Part shown: positions 60,416-64,000 of the stretch, piece by piece
Position numbering within the stretch: position 1 is the first letter of the stretch
Layout: each line of letters begins with the position of its first letter
Assembly: GCA_008501635.1 (NCBI GenBank)
Contig: QQUJ01000017.1
Coordinates: 124,001-188,000, forward strand
Source of the DNA: Pseudomonadota bacterium
GTDB taxonomy: Bacteria; Pseudomonadota; Gammaproteobacteria; QQUJ01
Direction of reading: 5' to 3'
DNA: 64,000 bases
Notes under the pieces: generated by a model
What the model was told of the DNA's origin: nothing
The model's input: only the letters and a program-made list of their open reading frames with translations
Database searches by the model: none
Position numbers and translations under genes: made by a program

Positions 60416-62944
60416 ATGGAACAGACCGCGACCGAACACCATTCACACACAACCCTTTCACGCCGAATGGAAGGATTGGAACACGTCGCCCTGCCGATCG
60501 CGGGCATGACTTGCGCCAAGTGTTCCGCGCGGGTGGAGGACGCGCTGAACGCGGTAACTGGGGTGCGCCATGCCACAGTCAACCGCGCTGAAGGTGTTGC
60601 GCATATCGGCTTTGATGGGGATGTAACCTCCGTCGCGGCACTGGTTGCCGCGGTGAAAAAGAGCGGGTTTACGCCCGGTGTGAGCCGCTTGAGCGTGGTT
60701 GTTGAAGGGATGCACTGTGCATCGTGCGTTACTCAGTTGGAGGCCGCGCTCAAGGCGGTGCCCGGTGTCGTGGGCGCCAACGTGAATACCGTTTCGAATC
60801 AGGCTGAAATCTCCTATCTACCGGATCATGTCGAAATGGATGCTGTGCGGCGCGCCATCGAATCCGCCGGTTACAAAATGGCGCAGGTGGCGAAAGGCGC
60901 AGAAGAAGGCACTGAACAGACTGCACCGAGTGAGGACAACGAGTACCGTGGCTTGATGCGCAAATGGTGGTTTGCCGCAGTGATTTCGGTGCCAGTGATG
61001 TTTTTCAGTTATCCGGATCTGATTCCGGGGCTGCGCGACTGGATGCCCATGGGGAGTCCCGAACGGCGAGTGGTGTGGGGCGTGCTCGGGTTGCTGACAT
61101 TACCGGTTATGCTCTGGTCCGGATCCCAGTTCTACAGCGGCATGTGGGCGGGTCTCAAGCATCGTTCAGCCAATATGCATACGCTGATCGCTCTTGGTAT
61201 CAGCGCCGCCTTTCTCTATTCCGTGGTGGCGGTGCTCTTTCCTGCGTTGTTCCCGGAGCAGGCGCTCGCCGAAGTGTTTTGGGACGTCTCCGCCGTAGTG
61301 GTCGCGCTGGTGGTACTGGGTATGGCGTTGGAGGTAAAGGCCAAAGGCCGCACATCCGAGGCCATCAAGAAATTGGTTGGTCTGCAGGCCAAGACGGCGC
61401 GCGTGGTGCGTAACGGCGAGGAGCTCGATCTGCCGGTGGAAGAGGTGATGGTGGGTGACCTGGTGGTGGTGCGTCCGGGTGAAAAGGTGCCGGTGGACGG
61501 GCTCATCGAAGGTGGCTCCAGCAGCATCGACGAGTCGATGATTACTGGCGAATCGTTACCGGTAGAAAAACGCGCCGGTGACGAGGTGATCGGCGCCACA
61601 CTCAACAAGACCGGCAGCTTCCGCTTCCGTGCCACCAAGGTGGGCAAGGATACGGCACTGTCCAACATCATCCGCATGGTACAGGATGCCCAAGGCTCCA
61701 AGGCGCCGATCCAGCGGGTCGTGGACCAGGTCTCGGGCTATTTCGTGCCCACTGTGATGATTCTCGCGATCCTCGCCTTCATCGCCTGGTACAACTTTGG
61801 TCCCGAGCCACGCGCGGTCTACGCCACCATCGTTCTGGTCACCACGCTGATCATTGCCTGTCCTTGTGCACTGGGATTGGCGACGCCAACCTCGCTCACC
61901 GTCGGCATCGGCAAGGGCGCCGAGCAGGGCATTCTGATTCGCTCGGGAGACGCCTTGCAGACCGCTAAAGCACTCAACGCCATCGTGCTCGACAAGACGG
62001 GTACCATCACCCGTGGCGAACCGGCGCTGACCGATGTCGTTGTTGCCAGCGGCTTTGAGGAGGACGAAGTAATGCGCTTCGCTGCCGCTCTAGAGCGTGG
62101 TTCCGAGCATCCCCTGGGCGAAGCCATTGTCCGCGGTGCCGATGAGCGCAGTATCGCACGAGCTGATGCGAAGGACTTTGCCGCGGTTCCCGGCCACGGG
62201 GTAAGCGGTGTCGTGAATGGTCAGACGTTGCTGCTGGGCAATCGCAAGCTGATGACCGATCGCGGCGTGGACCCGGCGGCTCTGGACGATGACTGGGAAC
62301 GACTCGCCCGTGAGGGCAAGACGCCCATGTTCCTGGCAGTGGATGGCAAGGCTGCCGGTCTGGTGGCAGTGGCGGATACGGTCAAGCCCGATTCGAAGAT
62401 GGCCATTGCTCGGCTCAAACGCATGGGGCTGGAGGTGATCATGCTCACCGGGGATAACCAGTGCACGGCCGACGCCATCGCGCTTCAGGTGGGTGTGGAC
62501 CGGGTGTTGGCGGAGGTGCTGCCCGAGCAGAAATCCCACGAGGTTCAGAAGCTCCAGCTCGAAGGCAAGACCGTAGCGATGGTGGGGGACGGGATCAACG
62601 ACGCCCCAGCTTTGGCTCAAGCGGATGTGGGGTTGGCCATTGGCACTGGGACCGATGTAGCCATTGAGGCGAGCGATATCACTCTCATCAAGGGCAGCCT
62701 TATTGGCGTGGTCACAGCGATCGATATCAGTCGCGCCACGATGCGCAACGTTTACCAGAATCTGTTCGGGGCGTTTATCTACAACGGCCTGGGAATTCCG
62801 ATTGCCATGGGGGTTCTCTATCCCTTCTTCGGGCTGTTGCTCTCGCCGCTGATCGCCGCGGCTGCCATGGCTTTCAGCTCGGTCACGGTGGTGACCAATG
62901 CCAACCGCCTGCGCCTGTTTCAACCCCAAGGAGAAAGATCATGA
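60416..62944 (+). CDS. Second copper P1B-type ATPase
   Basis: 842 aa. A short His-rich opening (TEHHSHTT) precedes two HMA domains: CAKC at residues 33-36 and CASC at 101-104. The core has CPC at 482-484 ([13 protein letters not shown]), Asp526 in [18 protein letters not shown] and [10 protein letters not shown]. Slightly different from the first CopA, so it may serve another step, e.g. loading periplasmic cuproproteins (FixI/CtpA-like) rather than detoxification; that is inference. The preceding frame from 60329 is unlikely to be used. Confidence 0.93.
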   Translation: MEQTATEHHSHTTLSRRMEGLEHVALPIAGMTCAKCSARVEDALNAVTGVRHATVNRAEGVAHIGFDGDVTSVAALVAAVKKSGFTPGVSRLSVVVEGMHCASCVTQLEAALKAVPGVVGANVNTVSNQAEISYLPDHVEMDAVRRAIESAGYKMAQVAKGAEEGTEQTAPSEDNEYRGLMRKWWFAAVISVPVMFFSYPDLIPGLRDWMPMGSPERRVVWGVLGLLTLPVMLWSGSQFYSGMWAGLKHRSANMHTLIALGISAAFLYSVVAVLFPALFPEQALAEVFWDVSAVVVALVVLGMALEVKAKGRTSEAIKKLVGLQAKTARVVRNGEELDLPVEEVMVGDLVVVRPGEKVPVDGLIEGGSSSIDESMITGESLPVEKRAGDEVIGATLNKTGSFRFRATKVGKDTALSNIIRMVQDAQGSKAPIQRVVDQVSGYFVPTVMILAILAFIAWYNFGPEPRAVYATIVLVTTLIIACPCALGLATPTSLTVGIGKGAEQGILIRSGDALQTAKALNAIVLDKTGTITRGEPALTDVVVASGFEEDEVMRFAAALERGSEHPLGEAIVRGADERSIARADAKDFAAVPGHGVSGVVNGQTLLLGNRKLMTDRGVDPAALDDDWERLAREGKTPMFLAVDGKAAGLVAVADTVKPDSKMAIARLKRMGLEVIMLTGDNQCTADAIALQVGVDRVLAEVLPEQKSHEVQKLQLEGKTVAMVGDGINDAPALAQADVGLAIGTGTDVAIEASDITLIKGSLIGVVTAIDISRATMRNVYQNLFGAFIYNGLGIPIAMGVLYPFFGLLLSPLIAAAAMAFSSVTVVTNANRLRLFQPQGERS

Positions 62945-63318
62945 CCCCGGATCGCTGGCTGGTGACGCTTCTCGGCCTTGCACTAATTGCACTGATCGTC
63001 TGGTTCTTTTGGTTGAAGCGTTCGCAAGGTATCCGAGCGGACTTTACATCTTCGGGTTTTCAAGTGGCCATGATCCTGGTCAAGGGTGGTTACACGCCCG
63101 ATGTGATCGTAGTGCAGGCGGGTAAGCCCGTGCGGCTCAATTTCCGGCGTGAAGAGACAGCTTCGTGTTCGGAGAAGGTTGTGTTTGCGGATTTTAACAA
63201 GAGCGCCGATTTACCGACCGGCGAAACCGTGTCGGTGGAATTTATCCCCAAGGAGCCTGGGGAGTTCGAATTCGCATGTCAGATGGGCATGTTTCGAGGG
63301 CGGTTAATAGTCGAGTGA
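62941..63318 (+). CDS. Membrane-anchored cupredoxin-domain protein
   Basis: 125 aa. One N-terminal membrane helix (about residues 8-25), then a cupredoxin-like fold: [28 protein letters not shown] and [20 protein letters not shown], with Cys and Met near the end that could be copper ligands. It overlaps the ATPase gene by four bases (ATGA), implying joint expression and that the ATPase may supply its copper. Confidence 0.85.
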   Translation: MTPDRWLVTLLGLALIALIVWFFWLKRSQGIRADFTSSGFQVAMILVKGGYTPDVIVVQAGKPVRLNFRREETASCSEKVVFADFNKSADLPTGETVSVEFIPKEPGEFEFACQMGMFRGRLIVE

Positions 63319-63335
63319 TGAACGGAGGAACGCAC

Positions 63336-63572
63336 ATGATGGGTGGTGAATGGGGAAGCGGGTGGATGGGATTCGGCGGCATCTGGATGGTGCTGCTATG
63401 GGTGCTGGTGATACTCGGGATCATTGTTTTGATCCGTCGGATATGGGTTCGACCCGGGGAGTCGGGCGCCGATTTCCAACCAACGGCATTGGAAATTCTC
63501 AAGGGGCGCTATGCGCGGGGCGAGATCGATCGCGAAGAGTATGAACAGATGCGTCGTGATTTAAGCAATTAA
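63336..63572 (+). CDS. SHOCT-domain small membrane protein
   Basis: 78 aa. One hydrophobic helix (about residues 13-33) after a Gly/Trp/Met-rich start (MMGGEWGSGWMGFGG), then the SHOCT motif ALEILKGRYARGEIDREEYEQMRRDL. SHOCT proteins are short oligomerisation modules in membrane proteins. ATG 63336 follows GGAGG at seven bases; an earlier in-frame ATG at 63318 lies inside the RBS region. Confidence 0.88.
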   Translation: MMGGEWGSGWMGFGGIWMVLLWVLVILGIIVLIRRIWVRPGESGADFQPTALEILKGRYARGEIDREEYEQMRRDLSN

Positions 63573-63591
63573 GCTTCCGGAGGAGCGTATC

Positions 63592-63965
63592 GTGATTTCA
63601 TTGGTGCTCTTTATTCCCATGCTGGCGTTGCCTGCGTTTTGGCTCGCCCCAGCTCCGATCGCTTTGTCGTTTTATGCCTTGGTGTTGCTCGGTTGTCTGG
63701 CGACCTATTTCTATCTTTCGCGCTTGCGCCGCCGGTACGCCAGCACGCTGCGACAACTGCTGTACGGGAGGAGCGGCGCTGTGATTCAGATTGCTCCCTA
63801 CCTTCGCGTGCACATCGAGGGCGAGCCGTGGAGTGCGCAGTCGGGCGAGGCGTTGCGGTCGGTGACCGGGTGTTCGTGCATGAGGTGAGTGGTGTGCGAA
63901 TTCAGGTCGGCAAAAAGACGTTGCCGGCAAGCCGATCACTTCCTTCGGTCGAGGCTGATCCATGA
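63592..63965 (+). pseudogene. NfeD-like membrane protein, apparent frameshift near 63845
   Basis: From GTG 63592 (GGAGGAG upstream) a membrane-helical region and GRSGAVIQIAPYLRVHIEGEPWSAQS read in one frame and stop at 63886. The expected continuation (AVGDRVFVHEVSGVRIQVGKKTL) is in another frame from about 63848 to 63965. Together they form the OB-fold tail of NfeD-like proteins. One base difference near 63845-63850 would join them. It could be a sequencing error or a real inactivation. Length and order otherwise normal. Confidence 0.7.
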
Positions 63966-64000
63966 ACACGTTCGAAGCATATGGGCAGTGGTCTATGGTG
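63962..64000 (+). CDS. Start of a downstream gene, cut by window edge
   Basis: ATG 63962 overlaps the TGA of the preceding frame and opens MNTFEAYGQWSMV to the window end. Too short to classify. NfeD-type genes are often followed by a slipin/stomatin gene, but nothing here confirms that. Confidence 0.35.
   Translation, partial: MNTFEAYGQWSMV

Noticed and set aside
1-64000. tRNA or rRNA genes
   Set aside because: No cloverleaf with GTTC-type T-arm and CCA-like end was recognised by eye in the intergenic regions; a tRNAscan run would be needed to exclude one.

Overview
The window comes from the chromosome of a GC-rich Gammaproteobacterium, probably a free-living marine, sediment or sulfur-oxidizer type. 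Three things point there: a complete proteobacterial dedicated sortase (Pds) cluster, the protein families present (EfpL/YeiP, Prx5-glutaredoxin hybrid, DUF2237, ArfB), and several interspersed palindromic repeat families common in that class. Genus cannot be read from the sequence. No rRNA or tRNA gene, CRISPR array, transposase or integrase was recognised.

Layout. 1-7.1 kb: sortase system, with sensor kinase pdsS (cut by the window edge) and regulator pdsR on the minus strand, then a VIT/VWA sortase substrate, a class GN sortase and the OmpA-like pdsO on the plus strand. Two arrays of palindromic repeats and a GxxExxY gene are wedged between them. 7.1-12.4 kb: mixed housekeeping and hypothetical genes (SCO, methyltransferase, HinT, intradiol dioxygenase, DUF1428). 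12.4-17.8 kb: AT-richer accessory segment of orphan genes (two lipoproteins, a Cys-pair membrane protein, a NYN-LOTUS protein). attC-like imperfect palindromes separate some of them, so this looks like integron cassettes without a nearby integrase. 18-30 kb: repair and redox genes (HAD, Tag, DUF1223-MsrAB, aldo/keto reductase, RRM, cold shock, ArfB, Prx5-Grx, Gor, RhlE, cytochrome c, LysE). 30-41.8 kb: patatin lipoprotein, alpha/beta hydrolase, then a TetR-controlled block (enoyl-CoA hydratase, acyl-CoA ligase, two hotdog proteins, complete Liv-type ABC importer) that reads as one uptake and CoA-activation pathway for an unknown carboxylic acid. 41.8-51.1 kb: EfpL, DUF2237, a secreted HEXXH protein, a TVP38-flavin disulfide reductase fusion, a PAS-PAS-PAS-GGDEF cyclase, a DUF2799 lipoprotein and a SulP transporter. 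51.1-64 kb: copper and envelope redox island with a Crp/Fnr regulator, cytochromes c, CopZ-CsoR-CopA under a readable promoter and CsoR-type operator, a second Cu-ATPase, a Met-rich periplasmic protein, a cupredoxin, a YncE-like propeller and two paralogous small secreted proteins of an unrecognised family. It ends in a frameshifted NfeD-like gene.

Most notable: the Pds cluster broken up by hairpin arrays; the cassette-like segment with an attC candidate carrying extrahelical bases (13953-14025); the unrecognised secreted paralog pair in the copper island (56795-57226 and 57996-58424); and the CsoR-controlled copper operon whose CsoR has a Cys-His-His ligand set.
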